A stretch of DNA of 64,000 bases from Clostridium sp. ZS2-4 (GCF_026719745.1 NZ_JAPPRQ010000011.1:62001-126000); one strand, 5' to 3'. Positions 26,120 to 34,859 are shown, counted from the first letter of the stretch. The notes: generated from the sequence alone by a model not told the origin. A program made the numbers and translations.

Positions 26120-26671
26120 ATGGGGAAAAAAAAACATAATAAGAATAATGAGAATGGCACTAGTAGCAAAAATAATGATAAGAATAATGAAAAAAGTAAT
26201 GACAATAATTATTACGCCAGAGAGACTTTTAATATCGAAAAACTGGCAAAACAGATTTTAGATACTGTTCCTCAAAAATTAAAACCTACGTCTTCTGATG
26301 AAAAAATTACTGAACCTGAGGAAATTAAAGAGGATAAGGTTACAGAGGGGCTTAATGAGATAAGAGCAGGGCTTCAAAATGTTAATCTTATCAGAGAGGA
26401 ATTAGCAAAACTTCAATTTAATCTAGAAGAAAGAGTGTATTATGAACAAGAGGTATTTCCTCTTTTAAATGTACTTAGTATATTAAGTTTTGCTACTGAA
26501 AGATATTCTCTTGGTTCTCAAGCTTTATCAACAATACCATTAACTAAATCTAGTGACATATGTGATATTATACAGTTAGCATACCAGTCAGCAGATTTGT
26601 CAGAAGAAGTACTAAAGATATTAAGAGTAAAAATAAAAAGGTTGATAGAGATATCTAAAAATTGTAAATGA
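26120..26671 (+). CDS. Hypothetical protein with Asn/Lys-rich N-terminus
   Basis: The 183-residue protein begins with about 40 residues of low-complexity Lys/Asn (KKKHNKNNENG, KNNDKNNEKSNDNN), likely disordered. A helical domain follows with EGLNEIRAGLQNVNLIREELAKLQFNLEERVYYEQEVFPLLNVLSILSFATERYSLGSQALSTIPL, possibly coiled coil. There is no membrane segment and no recognised family. The start is ATG 26120 or TTG 26114; GGATGATTGGGA is a weak ribosome site. It has its own terminator. Confidence 0.55.
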   Translation: MGKKKHNKNNENGTSSKNNDKNNEKSNDNNYYARETFNIEKLAKQILDTVPQKLKPTSSDEKITEPEEIKEDKVTEGLNEIRAGLQNVNLIREELAKLQFNLEERVYYEQEVFPLLNVLSILSFATERYSLGSQALSTIPLTKSSDICDIIQLAYQSADLSEEVLKILRVKIKRLIEISKNCK

Positions 26672-26730
26672 TAATATTAATCATTAGATTACTAAGTGAG
26701 TTTTGTAAATAATGATTAATATTATTTTTT
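26671..26730 (+). terminator. Terminator after the Asn/Lys-rich protein gene
   Basis: Long arms ATAATATTAATCATTA and TAATGATTAATATTAT (16 bp) flank a loop of about 25 bases and are followed by TTTTTT. The loop is long for an intrinsic terminator, but the T tract fits. Confidence 0.6.
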
Positions 26731-26857
26731 GTATAATTTAATGAATAGTATATGAAGACAAGAAACATTTTCTACTTGTTTTTGGAAAATTTATATAGGT
26801 TTTATAACATATTTTTAAAAGGCATTAAATTAAATATTGGTGTTAGGAGGGCTTTAG

Positions 26858-27478
26858 GTGGATATTGATAAATTAAAACAAAAAGAAGATAAAAAGGAAA
26901 TAGATAATTTGTTAAGAATGAAGCTCAAAACTATAGCCAAAAGTAGATTTTATAACTTTAATGTTATTTGTAATAAAGTTACAAATAACATTAAAATCAA
27001 AATTAAAAATAAAAAACAAGATTTTATAAATCAGTTTATTGAATATTTCCGTAATAAAGGTTTTCAGATGGAAATAGATAACAATATTTATATTGCAAAA
27101 TATAAAGAATTAAGTATAGTATTGATTAATAAAGAAGACGCTGCATTTTATTTTGAAATTCCAAGTGAAAAAATTTCTTGCAAAATAGAAATTAAAGAAC
27201 AGAGTGCATTCGGCAATATAATATATGGAAAAGACATATTAAGATATAACTCTGAGAAATTGAATGTTACTAACTATGAAAAAATAATTGATAGTATTGA
27301 TAAAATAGAAGAGTTACAAGGACTAATTAATAAAATAGAAGAAAATATAAATTATCACCAAAAGATATTGGACTATTTTGGTATCATTAATTATAATTAT
27401 TCAATTGATAAATTACCAGGTATTAAATGTACTACATTTAAAGAATTATTTGAAATTCATATAAATGAAAATAAATAG
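26858..27478 (+). CDS. Hypothetical protein, function unknown
   Basis: The 206-residue protein is charged and very rich in Lys, Ile and Asn, with no membrane segment. The GTG start has TAGGAGGGC upstream. A C-terminal helix (IIDSIDKIEELQGLINKIEENINYHQKIL) may be a coiled coil. No family is recognised. Codons about 34-46 contain a 17-bp perfect inverted repeat (26957-26995), unusual inside a coding region. Confidence 0.55.
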   Translation: MDIDKLKQKEDKKEIDNLLRMKLKTIAKSRFYNFNVICNKVTNNIKIKIKNKKQDFINQFIEYFRNKGFQMEIDNNIYIAKYKELSIVLINKEDAAFYFEIPSEKISCKIEIKEQSAFGNIIYGKDILRYNSEKLNVTNYEKIIDSIDKIEELQGLINKIEENINYHQKILDYFGIINYNYSIDKLPGIKCTTFKELFEIHINENK

Positions 27479-27621
27479 AATCATATGATAAACAAGAAAG
27501 GAATAAATAAATATATTAATTCCATAATAAATAACAATATGCACATATTAAATGGCAAAAGGATGAGTATATTATGCACAGGGTATTCTATACTATATCA
27601 AGAACGATTATGGTGTACATA

Positions 27622-27643
27622 TTAATGTTAATATTAACATTAA
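27622..27643. promoter_or_regulatory. Perfect 22-bp palindrome
   Basis: The half-site TTAATGTTAAT is followed at once by its complement ATTAACATTAA. It lies about 130 bp before the BofC-position gene, in a 292-bp gap that holds no other gene I can support. It may be an operator for a dimeric regulator; the spacing does not fit the Rex consensus. Confidence 0.4.
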
Positions 27644-27770
27644 CTGTGGGGAGAATGGTGATTTCTTAGAGTACATTTTTAATTTCACATTAAAAATAAT
27701 ATAAATTAAGGATTTAAATGAATAAACAAGGAAAAATTTGACCATAATATCAACAAAAGGGAGTGATATT

Positions 27771-28412
27771 ATGGAAAAAAAGAAATTAATTACAGTTTTA
27801 TTCATCTGTTTGTTATCTTTGGCCTTTATTGTAGGGTATAATATAGGAGTGAGTAAGGAAGCAAAAATGAAAAAAGATACTGAAAATAAAAATCAGCAAT
27901 TAAGTTTAGATGTAAGTGGAGAAAAAATAAGAGATGCTAAAGTGTTACAAAAGGTAGTTTCTCAAAATGCTGAAATAATTTTTGAAATAGAATGTAGTAA
28001 TGAAAATAAATATATAATAGAGAGAAGAAAAAGTGCAAAAGAAGAGGGCATAGCTGGGAAAAAAGGTGTAGATATAGAAGAAAAATATAAGACAGAAGGA
28101 TATTTAGTAAAAGAAATAAATGATAAAAAAGTTGAGATGATTAGAGAACCTTTAAAATATGAACCGAATTTTTATGTGCTAATGGCTGAAAATAATGAAA
28201 TTATAATCGCACATGCGGATAATGAGGGGAGTGTTTTTGACAATAAAGGCAGCATAATAGATAGACAGGGCACAGGGACTAAATTAGAAAGTTTGAGAAA
28301 TGAAGACATAGCAAACATTATAAAAGGAGATAAATCTATACAATATAAGACCAATATTGAATTAAATGACAGCATCAAGGACTTTGATATAAAATATGAA
28401 ATGCCGGAATAA
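27771..28412 (+). CDS. Membrane-anchored protein, BofC-like by position
   Basis: The 213-residue protein has a Lys-rich start and one hydrophobic segment (LITVLFICLLSLAFIVGYNIGV, residues 6-27), with the rest predicted outside. The C-terminal part (EPNFYVLMAENNEIIIAHADNEGSVF) weakly resembles the BofC C-terminal domain. In B. subtilis bofC, a regulator of SigK signalling, lies just upstream of ruvA, as this gene does, so homology is plausible but not certain. AAGGGAGTG precedes ATG 27771; the upstream TTG 27738 is not supported. It has its own terminator. Confidence 0.55.
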   Translation: MEKKKLITVLFICLLSLAFIVGYNIGVSKEAKMKKDTENKNQQLSLDVSGEKIRDAKVLQKVVSQNAEIIFEIECSNENKYIIERRKSAKEEGIAGKKGVDIEEKYKTEGYLVKEINDKKVEMIREPLKYEPNFYVLMAENNEIIIAHADNEGSVFDNKGSIIDRQGTGTKLESLRNEDIANIIKGDKSIQYKTNIELNDSIKDFDIKYEMPE

Positions 28413-28430
28413 GCATTTCATATTTTTTTT
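28394..28430 (+). terminator. Terminator before ruvA
   Basis: Stem ATATGAAATGC / GCATTTCATAT (11 bp) with an 8-base loop and TTTTTTTT. It overlaps the stop codon of the BofC-position gene. Confidence 0.8.
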
Positions 28431-28541
28431 CTCTAAAATTCAATTCGATAGCTTTAAATTCTGGGATTTCTTGAAAATTTAAAATTTAAGTGGTAAAGTA
28501 TTATATGATTATATAATTATGGAGTTTTGGAGGGTATGGAT

Positions 28542-29144
28542 TTGTACGAATACATCAAAGGGACTTATATTGGCATCAGTAAAGATTATATTATAGTTGA
28601 GAGTAATAATATAGGGTATAAAATATATACTGCAGGAAGCACCATGGCAAAAATGCCAAATATAAATGAGAAAGTTAAGATTTTTGTTCAACAATTAGTA
28701 AGAGAAGATTTTATTGGTTTATATGGTTTTTTAACAGAAGAGGAGAGAGAAATGTTCAATTTACTTTTAACAATTAATGGGGTTGGAAGTAAGGCTGCAC
28801 TATCATTACTTTCCATAAGTAGTGTAAATAACTTGAAATTTGCCATTTTATCCAGTGATTATGGAACATTAACAAAAGCACCTGGTATTGGAAAAAAGAT
28901 TGCTCAAAGAATTATTTTAGAGCTTAAAGATAAGCTGGGAAGCATAATAGAACAGAATGAAAATAATGAAAATGACTTGATTAAGATTTCAGAGTCAGTT
29001 GAAAAAAATTATGGTGAAGCACTCCAAGCTCTTGTTTCTTTGGGATTTTCAGAAAAAGAAGCACAAGGTGCGCTAAAGTGTGTTGACATAAATAAAAGCT
29101 TGGAAGATATAATTAAAAATAGTTTAAAACATCTTATGAATTGA
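28542..29144 (+). CDS. ruvA: Holliday junction helicase subunit RuvA
   Basis: The 200-residue protein binds the four-way junction and loads RuvB. It starts MYEYIKGTYIGI, carries the helix-hairpin-helix motifs LLTINGVGSKAALSLLS and LTKAPGIGKKIAQRIILELKDK, and ends in the RuvB-binding UBA-like domain (EALQALVSLGFSEKEAQGAL). TTG 28542 is chosen because it gives the family N-terminus and sits 7 bases after GGAGGG (28529-28534); ATG 28536 is too close to the ribosome site. ruvB follows 12 bp later. Confidence 0.95.
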   Translation: MYEYIKGTYIGISKDYIIVESNNIGYKIYTAGSTMAKMPNINEKVKIFVQQLVREDFIGLYGFLTEEEREMFNLLLTINGVGSKAALSLLSISSVNNLKFAILSSDYGTLTKAPGIGKKIAQRIILELKDKLGSIIEQNENNENDLIKISESVEKNYGEALQALVSLGFSEKEAQGALKCVDINKSLEDIIKNSLKHLMN

Positions 29145-29156
29145 GGGGTATAGTAT

Positions 29157-30155
29157 ATGGAGGATAGACTAGTTTCTGCTTCATATAAAAATGAAGATAC
29201 TGATATTGAATATTCATTGAGGCCTCAAAGTCTAGATGAATACATAGGGCAGGAAAAGGTAAAAGAAAAACTAAGTATATTCATAAAAGCTGCAAAATTA
29301 AGAGGAGAAGCATTAGATCATGTGCTTTTATATGGGCCACCGGGTCTTGGAAAAACTACTTTGGCAAATATAATAGCTAAGGAAATGGGCGGTAATTTAA
29401 AAATAACTTCAGGACCAGCCATAGAAAGAGCTGGAGATTTGGCAGCTATAATGACAGGACTTAGTGATTTTGATGTATTGTTTATAGATGAGATTCACAG
29501 ACTAAACAGGGTAGTGGAAGAAATATTATATCCTGCTATGGAAGATAATGCCTTAGATATAGTTATAGGAAAAGGTGCAGCAGCCAAATCCATAAGATTG
29601 GATTTACCCAAGTTTACATTAATAGGTGCAACAACACGAGTAGGACTTCTTACATCACCTCTTCGTGACAGGTTTGGGGTATTGAGCTCTATGGAATTTT
29701 ATAAAGAAGAAGAACTGAAGGAGATAGTTTCAAGATCTTCACAAATTTTAGGGGTAGAGATAAAACAAAATGCTGCATATGAAATTGCTAAAAGATCAAG
29801 AGGTACGCCAAGGATTGCAAATAGGATTTTAAAAAGAGTTAGAGATTATTGTGAAGTAAAAGGTAATGGAATAATTGATCTAGTAACTGCAAAAAACGCT
29901 CTAGAGCTTTTAGAAATAGATAATGAAGGGTTCGATAGAATAGATAATAAGATATTAGAAGCCATAATTGACAATTTTAAAGGAGGACCTGTAGGTCTGG
30001 AAACTTTATCTTATTTTATTGGAGAAGAATTGGATACTATACAAGATGTATATGAACCTTATCTTCTTCAAAAAGGATTTATAGTAAGAATGCCAAGAGG
30101 AAGAAAGGCCACCGAGAAAGCTTATAAGCATTTAAATAGACAAATAATAAAATAA
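29157..30155 (+). CDS. ruvB: Holliday junction helicase RuvB
   Basis: The 332-residue AAA+ motor has [18 protein letters not shown], Walker [10 protein letters not shown] (62-70), Walker B DEIHR, sensor 1 GATTR, the arginine finger region RDRFG, and a C-terminal winged helix ending in [15 protein letters not shown]. It drives branch migration with RuvA in recombination and repair. It lies 12 bp after ruvA and 29 bp before queA, in the order conserved across Firmicutes. Confidence 0.97.
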   Translation: MEDRLVSASYKNEDTDIEYSLRPQSLDEYIGQEKVKEKLSIFIKAAKLRGEALDHVLLYGPPGLGKTTLANIIAKEMGGNLKITSGPAIERAGDLAAIMTGLSDFDVLFIDEIHRLNRVVEEILYPAMEDNALDIVIGKGAAAKSIRLDLPKFTLIGATTRVGLLTSPLRDRFGVLSSMEFYKEEELKEIVSRSSQILGVEIKQNAAYEIAKRSRGTPRIANRILKRVRDYCEVKGNGIIDLVTAKNALELLEIDNEGFDRIDNKILEAIIDNFKGGPVGLETLSYFIGEELDTIQDVYEPYLLQKGFIVRMPRGRKATEKAYKHLNRQIIK

Positions 30156-30184
30156 TAAAGGTTAACTTAAGAGGAGTGGACGCA

Positions 30185-31210
30185 TTGAAAGTAAGTGAAT
30201 TTGATTTTTATTTGCCAGAAGAATTGATTGCACAACACCCAAAGGAAAAAAGAGATGAATCAAAACTTATGGTAGTAGATAAAAAAACTGGTGAAATAGA
30301 GCATAAGATATTTAAGGATATAATCGAGTATATTAATCAAGGAGATTGCTTGGTATTAAATAATACAAGAGTTTTACCAGCTAGATTAATTGGTGAAAAA
30401 GAAAATACTGGTGGGAAAATGGAGTTTTTATTATTAAAAAGATTAGAGGATGATTCATGGGAAACTCTAGTTAAACCAGGAAAAAGAGCTAAAGTTGGAT
30501 CAAGATTTGTATTTGGTGGAGGAGAGCTTAAGGCAGAAGTTAAAGAGATTGGTGAAGATGGAAGTAGAATTGTTAAGTTTGAATACGAAGGTATCTTTGA
30601 AGAGGTTTTGGATAGGCTTGGACAAATGCCTCTCCCTCCATATATAACGGAACAACTGGATGACAGGGAAAGATATCAGACGGTATATTCCAAAGAGGTG
30701 GGTTCGGCTGCTGCACCAACTGCTGGACTTCATTTTACAGAAGAACTTATGAATAAATTAAAAGAAAAAGGCGTTAATATCTGTTTTGTTACACTGCATG
30801 TAGGACTTGGAACCTTCAGACCTGTAAAGGTTGAAGAGATTGAGGAGCATCATATGCATTCAGAATACTACACAATGCCAAAAGAAACTGCTGACATTAT
30901 AAATAAGACAAAGGAAAGTGGTGGCAGAATAATTGCTGTAGGTACTACATCTTGCAGGACTTTAGAAACTATTGCAGATAATAGTGGAAAAGTAAGTGAA
31001 GAATCAGGTTGGACAGACATATTTATGTATCCAGGATATAAGTTCAAAGTAGTAGATACCATAATTACAAATTTTCACCTTCCACAGTCAACATTATTGA
31101 TGCTGGTAAGTGCTTTTTCAAGCAAAGATATCATTATGAAGGCTTATGATACTGCTGTAAAGGGAAAGTATAGATTTTTTAGTTTTGGAGATGCAATGAT
31201 TATAAAATGA
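30185..31210 (+). CDS. queA: tRNA preQ1(34) S-adenosylmethionine ribosyltransferase-isomerase QueA
   Basis: The 341-residue enzyme converts preQ1 in the tRNA wobble position to epoxyqueuosine using SAM. Family segments: [59 protein letters not shown]-type ([11 protein letters not shown]) and [20 protein letters not shown] 30185 is taken as the start because it gives the family N-terminus MKVSEFDF and has GAGGAG at 30171-30176; GTG 30176 overlaps the ribosome site. tgt follows. Confidence 0.96.
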   Translation: MKVSEFDFYLPEELIAQHPKEKRDESKLMVVDKKTGEIEHKIFKDIIEYINQGDCLVLNNTRVLPARLIGEKENTGGKMEFLLLKRLEDDSWETLVKPGKRAKVGSRFVFGGGELKAEVKEIGEDGSRIVKFEYEGIFEEVLDRLGQMPLPPYITEQLDDRERYQTVYSKEVGSAAAPTAGLHFTEELMNKLKEKGVNICFVTLHVGLGTFRPVKVEEIEEHHMHSEYYTMPKETADIINKTKESGGRIIAVGTTSCRTLETIADNSGKVSEESGWTDIFMYPGYKFKVVDTIITNFHLPQSTLLMLVSAFSSKDIIMKAYDTAVKGKYRFFSFGDAMIIK

Positions 31211-31229
31211 GCTGAAAGGAGAAAAAATA

Positions 31230-32360
31230 GTGTTTAAATTACATAAAAAGAACGGTAATGCAAGACGGGGAGAGTTTGCAACTCCTCATGGAGTCATTCA
31301 GACTCCAGTATTTATGAATGTAGGAACTTTAGCAGCAATTAAAGGTGCTGTATCAACAATGGATTTAAAAGAAATAGAATGTCAGGTGGAATTGTCCAAT
31401 ACTTATCATTTGCACTTGAGACCTGGAGATAAGGTTATAAGAAAATTAGGAGGATTACATAAGTTTATGAATTGGGATAGACCAATACTTACTGATTCTG
31501 GTGGATTCCAAGTTTTTTCATTGTCAGCAATGAGAAAAATAACAGAAGAAGGAGTATATTTCAATTCTCACATTGATGGAAGAAAAATATTTATGGGTCC
31601 AGAAGAGAGTATGCAAATTCAAAGCAATTTAGCATCTACTATAGCTATGGCATTTGATGAATGTATACCTAATCCTTCTCCAAGAGAGTATGTAATAAAT
31701 TCTGTTGACAGAACTACAAGATGGCTTGAAAGATGTAAAACAGAAATGGATAGATTAAATGCTCTTCCAGATACTATAAATAAAAAACAAATGCTATTTG
31801 GAATAAACCAAGGAGGCGTTTACGAAGATATTAGAATACAGCATGCTAAAGAAATTTCAAAAATGGATTTGGATGGATATGCAATAGGTGGTCTTGCAGT
31901 AGGAGAAACTCATGAAGAAATGTACAGAATGATTGAGGCAGTAGAACCACATCTTCCAACTGATAAGCCTAGATATTTAATGGGTGTAGGAATTCCAAGC
32001 AATATCCTGGAAGCAGTAGACCGAGGAGTGGATTTTTTTGACTGTGTATTACCTGCCAGAAATGGAAGACATGGACACGTATTCACTAAATATGGTAAAA
32101 TAAACTTGATGAATGCAAAATTTGAATTGGATGATAGACCTATAGACGAAGGGTGTAGTTGCCCAGCTTGTCAACATTATACAAGAGCTTATATCAGACA
32201 TCTTTTTAAAGCAAAAGAAATGCTTGCTATGAGGCTATGTGTACTGCACAATTTATATTTCTATAATAAAATGATGGAAGATATAAGAAATGCAATAGAT
32301 GGAGATTATTTTAAAGATTTCAAAGCACAGAAACTTGAAGAATGGGGTGGAAGAGCTTAA
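31230..32360 (+). CDS. tgt: tRNA-guanine transglycosylase
   Basis: The 376-residue TIM-barrel enzyme exchanges guanine-34 for preQ1 in GUN anticodon tRNAs. Catalytic and binding segments: DSGGFQVFSL (with the general-base Asp), FDECIPNPS, GINQGGVY, YAIGGLAVGE, the nucleophile-containing FFDCVLPARNGRHGH and the zinc site CSCPACQHYTRAYIRHLF. The GTG start follows AAAGGAG. It is coupled in order with queA and yajC. Confidence 0.97.
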   Translation: MFKLHKKNGNARRGEFATPHGVIQTPVFMNVGTLAAIKGAVSTMDLKEIECQVELSNTYHLHLRPGDKVIRKLGGLHKFMNWDRPILTDSGGFQVFSLSAMRKITEEGVYFNSHIDGRKIFMGPEESMQIQSNLASTIAMAFDECIPNPSPREYVINSVDRTTRWLERCKTEMDRLNALPDTINKKQMLFGINQGGVYEDIRIQHAKEISKMDLDGYAIGGLAVGETHEEMYRMIEAVEPHLPTDKPRYLMGVGIPSNILEAVDRGVDFFDCVLPARNGRHGHVFTKYGKINLMNAKFELDDRPIDEGCSCPACQHYTRAYIRHLFKAKEMLAMRLCVLHNLYFYNKMMEDIRNAIDGDYFKDFKAQKLEEWGGRA

Positions 32361-32404
32361 ATCTTACAACAAAAATATATAGTGAATTGAAAGGAGGTAT
32401 GGTT

Positions 32405-32695
32405 ATGCAGCAGCAGGGAGGTATTATTGCCATGGTATTGCCATTTGTTTTTGTTATGGCGCTATTTTACCTATTTATTATGGTTCCTGAAAAAAAGAGA
32501 AAAAAACAATATAACACTATGATAGAGGGATTAAGAATAAATGATGAAGTTATGACAAGAGGTGGAATAATATGCAAGATTGCTAAAATTAAAGAGGAAT
32601 TTGTTATAGTTGAGTCTGGTCCCGATAAAGTAAAGTTTAAACTTAGTAAAAATGGAATAGCTTCTGTTACAAGTGTTGTGGAAGAGAAAAAATAA
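32405..32695 (+). CDS. yajC: Preprotein translocase subunit YajC
   Basis: The 96-residue protein has one N-terminal membrane segment (IIAMVLPFVFVMALFYLFIMVPEKK) and a small cytoplasmic domain with YNTMIEGLRINDEVMTRGGIICKIAKI. It associates with SecDF. ATG 32405 is placed 7 bases after AAGGAGG (32391-32397); a second ATG at 32399 is too close. The gene follows tgt by 44 bp, as in most Firmicutes. Confidence 0.95.
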   Translation: MQQQGGIIAMVLPFVFVMALFYLFIMVPEKKRKKQYNTMIEGLRINDEVMTRGGIICKIAKIKEEFVIVESGPDKVKFKLSKNGIASVTSVVEEKK

Positions 32696-32713
32696 TGTTT
32701 TAGGTAATAAAAG

Positions 32714-32749
32714 ACCTCCAATCTACATAGGTATTATTAGATAGGAGGT
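32714..32749 (+). promoter_or_regulatory. Hairpin that can mask the ribosome site of the next gene
   Basis: ACCTCC (32714-32719) plus TCT pair with AGA plus GGAGGT (32744-32749), enclosing a loop of about 15 bases. The right arm is the Shine-Dalgarno sequence of the membrane protein gene starting at 32756, and TTTTT follows. The structure can act as a terminator after yajC, a translational mask, or both. Confidence 0.55.
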
Positions 32750-32755
32750 GTTTTT

Positions 32756-33124
32756 ATGGAAAATAATAGTGATTTATTACGAATTGGAGAAGGGGTTATT
32801 AGGAGCTTTTTTTTTACTTTAGCCTTATTGCTTATATATGCTGTAATAACATCCTTTATAGATACTAATGCTAAATTTGATTCTATATATAAAGTTGTAA
32901 TAACTGCACTAGGTGTGATGTACGGAGCCATATATGCAGCTAAAAAAATTAACAGAAGAGGATGGTTAATTGGATTAATTATAGGTATATTATATATGAT
33001 AGTTATTTATCTAGTGTCTGTACTTAATGGAAGAGGACTAGCATTATCTCATTTTTCAATACTTAGAATAATTTTAGCTCTTGTTGTAGGGACCTTATCT
33101 GGAATGCTGGGTATAAATATTTAA
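32756..33124 (+). CDS. TIGR04086-type membrane protein
   Basis: The 122-residue protein has four hydrophobic segments with a central KKINRRGWLIG turn. Its size, topology and position between yajC and the SCIFF peptide gene match the membrane family TIGR04086, commonly found at this place in clostridia. Function is unknown. GGAGGTG lies just upstream of the ATG but inside a hairpin. A role next to protein export or SCIFF maturation is only an inference from position. Confidence 0.75.
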   Translation: MENNSDLLRIGEGVIRSFFFTLALLLIYAVITSFIDTNAKFDSIYKVVITALGVMYGAIYAAKKINRRGWLIGLIIGILYMIVIYLVSVLNGRGLALSHFSILRIILALVVGTLSGMLGINI

Positions 33125-33150
33125 AATTACTTTATTTAAAGTTGAAGATA

Positions 33151-33159
33151 TGGTATAAT
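33151..33159 (+). promoter_or_regulatory. Extended -10 promoter of the SCIFF gene
   Basis: TGGTATAAT (33151-33159) is a perfect extended -10 box about 39 bp before the SCIFF ATG. The -35 (TTTATT, 33131-33136) is weak. Confidence 0.5.
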
Positions 33160-33197
33160 TTATGGGACGATTTTATATTGAAAATGGAGGAATTCAA

Positions 33198-33335
33198 ATG
33201 AAACATATTAAAACAATAAACAAACCAAATATAAAAAATAGTTTAAATAAACCAGGATGTAAAGAATGTGCTAACTCTTGTCAATCTGCATGTAAAACAT
33301 CTTGTACAGTTGCAAACTTAGCTTGTGAAAACTAA
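33198..33335 (+). CDS. scfA: SCIFF peptide precursor (six cysteines in forty-five residues)
   Basis: The precursor is exactly 45 residues with six cysteines at positions 21, 24, 28, 32, 36 and 43 (KPGCKECANSC, SACKTSCTVANLACEN). This is the nearly invariant clostridial ranthipeptide precursor, whose Cys residues are joined to other residues by thioether bonds made by the neighbouring radical-SAM enzyme. GGAGG precedes the ATG. It has its own promoter, and a hairpin separates it from the maturase gene. Related ranthipeptides have been linked to quorum-type signalling in Clostridium; no protease or exporter gene is adjacent here. Confidence 0.95.
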   Translation: MKHIKTINKPNIKNSLNKPGCKECANSCQSACKTSCTVANLACEN

Positions 33336-33346
33336 TATTTAAGTAT

Positions 33347-33371
33347 AAGCAGTAACGTTTTGTTACTGCTT
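33347..33371 (+). terminator. Hairpin between SCIFF peptide and maturase genes
   Basis: A 10-bp perfect stem AAGCAGTAAC / GTTACTGCTT with loop GTTTT is followed by TATGTTTG, a weak T tract. It is likely a partial terminator or 3' stabiliser letting peptide mRNA exceed maturase mRNA. Confidence 0.6.
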
Positions 33372-33397
33372 TATGTTTGTATAAGGAGGAAATTAAA

Positions 33398-34768
33398 TTG
33401 GCATTAATTCATAAATTTATTCAAGATAATGAATATTTTGTATTAGATGTAAACACGGGATCAATTCATATTATTGATGAGTTGGTGTATGACTTGTTAG
33501 ATGAAGATAAATTAAAAACACAAGAAGAGCTTCTTGAAAAATATAAGGACAAGTATTCAAAAGAAGAAATTGAAGAAGTGTATAGTGAGATAATAGAGCT
33601 TGTAAAAGAAGGATACTTGTATTCAAAAGATTTGTATGAGGACATTGCAGTTAAGAGTCAAGAATCTGCTGATTATATAAAAGCTTTATGTTTAAATATA
33701 ACGCATGACTGTAACTTAAGATGTAAATATTGCTTTGCTGATGAAGGAAAATACCATGGTGCAAGAAAGGTTATGTCACCAGGAGTTGCTAAAAAAGCAA
33801 TAGATTATGTTATAGAGCATAGTGGTCCAAGAAAAAATATTGAGGTGGATTTATTTGGTGGAGAACCACTTTTAGCTATGAAAGAAATAAAAGAAATAAT
33901 AGCTTATGCTAGGGAACAAGAAAAGATACATAATAAAGTTATTAGATTTACTATGACTACCAATGCTACATTATTAACGGATGAAATTATGGAATATATG
34001 GATAAAGAAATGGGAAATATAGTATTGAGTATAGATGGAAGAAAAGAAGTAAATGATAATGTAAGGATTAGAGTAGATAATAGTGGAACTTATGATTCAA
34101 TACTACCTAAAATATACAAAATGGTAGAAAAAAGAGATAAGTCCAAGCTATATTATGTTAGAGGAACTTTTACTAGAGAAAATTTAGATTTTTATAAGGA
34201 TATTAAGCATCTAGCTGACTTAGGATTTAAGGAAATATCAGTTGAACCTGTGGTTTTACCGGATGATCATTCTCTATCAATAAGAGAAGAAGATTTACAA
34301 ACTATTAATGAAAATTATGATATGTTATATAAGGAAATGCTTAAGAGATATGAAGAAGGTAATGAGTTTAAATTTTACCACTTTAACATAGATCTTCAAG
34401 GAGGACCTTGTGTTTATAAGAGGATATCGGGTTGTGGAGCAGGACATGAGTATATCGCAGTAACACCAGATGGAGACATATACCCTTGTCATCAGTTTGT
34501 TGGTAATGAAGACTTTAAACTTGGAACAATATATGATAAGGACGAAAAAATAAACTGGGATATAGCAAAAAAATTCAAATGTGCGCATATATATAACAAA
34601 CCAATCTGTAAGGAATGCTGGGCAAGATTTTATTGCAGTGGCGGATGTCAAGCCAACAATTACAATTTTAATCAGGATATTCATACTCCATATGAGGTAG
34701 GATGTGAAATGCAGAAAAAGAGAATAGAATGTGCTATTGCGTTAAAAGCTAAAAAAATGGAAAAATAA
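33398..34768 (+). CDS. scfB: SCIFF radical-SAM maturase
   Basis: The 456-residue enzyme has an N-terminal RRE-like peptide-binding region (residues about 1-90). The radical-SAM cluster CNLRCKYC is at 105-112. The C-terminal SPASM domain holds two auxiliary iron-sulfur clusters (CGAGHEYIAVTPDGDIYPCHQF ... CKECWARFYCSGGC ... GCEMQKKR). It forms thioether links in SCIFF. TTG 33398 is chosen because AGGAGG at 33384-33389 is correctly spaced; the upstream in-frame TTG 33377 precedes the ribosome site. It is followed by a separate secD promoter. Confidence 0.95.
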   Translation: MALIHKFIQDNEYFVLDVNTGSIHIIDELVYDLLDEDKLKTQEELLEKYKDKYSKEEIEEVYSEIIELVKEGYLYSKDLYEDIAVKSQESADYIKALCLNITHDCNLRCKYCFADEGKYHGARKVMSPGVAKKAIDYVIEHSGPRKNIEVDLFGGEPLLAMKEIKEIIAYAREQEKIHNKVIRFTMTTNATLLTDEIMEYMDKEMGNIVLSIDGRKEVNDNVRIRVDNSGTYDSILPKIYKMVEKRDKSKLYYVRGTFTRENLDFYKDIKHLADLGFKEISVEPVVLPDDHSLSIREEDLQTINENYDMLYKEMLKRYEEGNEFKFYHFNIDLQGGPCVYKRISGCGAGHEYIAVTPDGDIYPCHQFVGNEDFKLGTIYDKDEKINWDIAKKFKCAHIYNKPICKECWARFYCSGGCQANNYNFNQDIHTPYEVGCEMQKKRIECAIALKAKKMEK

Positions 34769-34786
34769 TTATATAATTACCTTATA

Positions 34787-34815
34787 TTGACTAGTGGAAT
34801 TTAAAATACTATAAT
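34787..34815 (+). promoter_or_regulatory. Sigma-A promoter of secDF
   Basis: TTGACT (34787-34792), a 17-bp spacer, TATAAT (34810-34815); about 45 bp before secD. Confidence 0.65.
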
Positions 34816-34859
34816 ATAGTATAATTATGCTTATAAATATGTGACAAAGGGGGATAAAA

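Noticed and set aside
27558-27620. Small ORF from ATG near 27564 (about 20 codons)
   Set aside because: Poor ribosome site, no conservation evidence and no terminator of its own.
27622-27643. Rex (NADH-sensing) operator
   Set aside because: The half-sites TGTTAA/TTAACA are separated by 2 bp; the Rex consensus needs 4.
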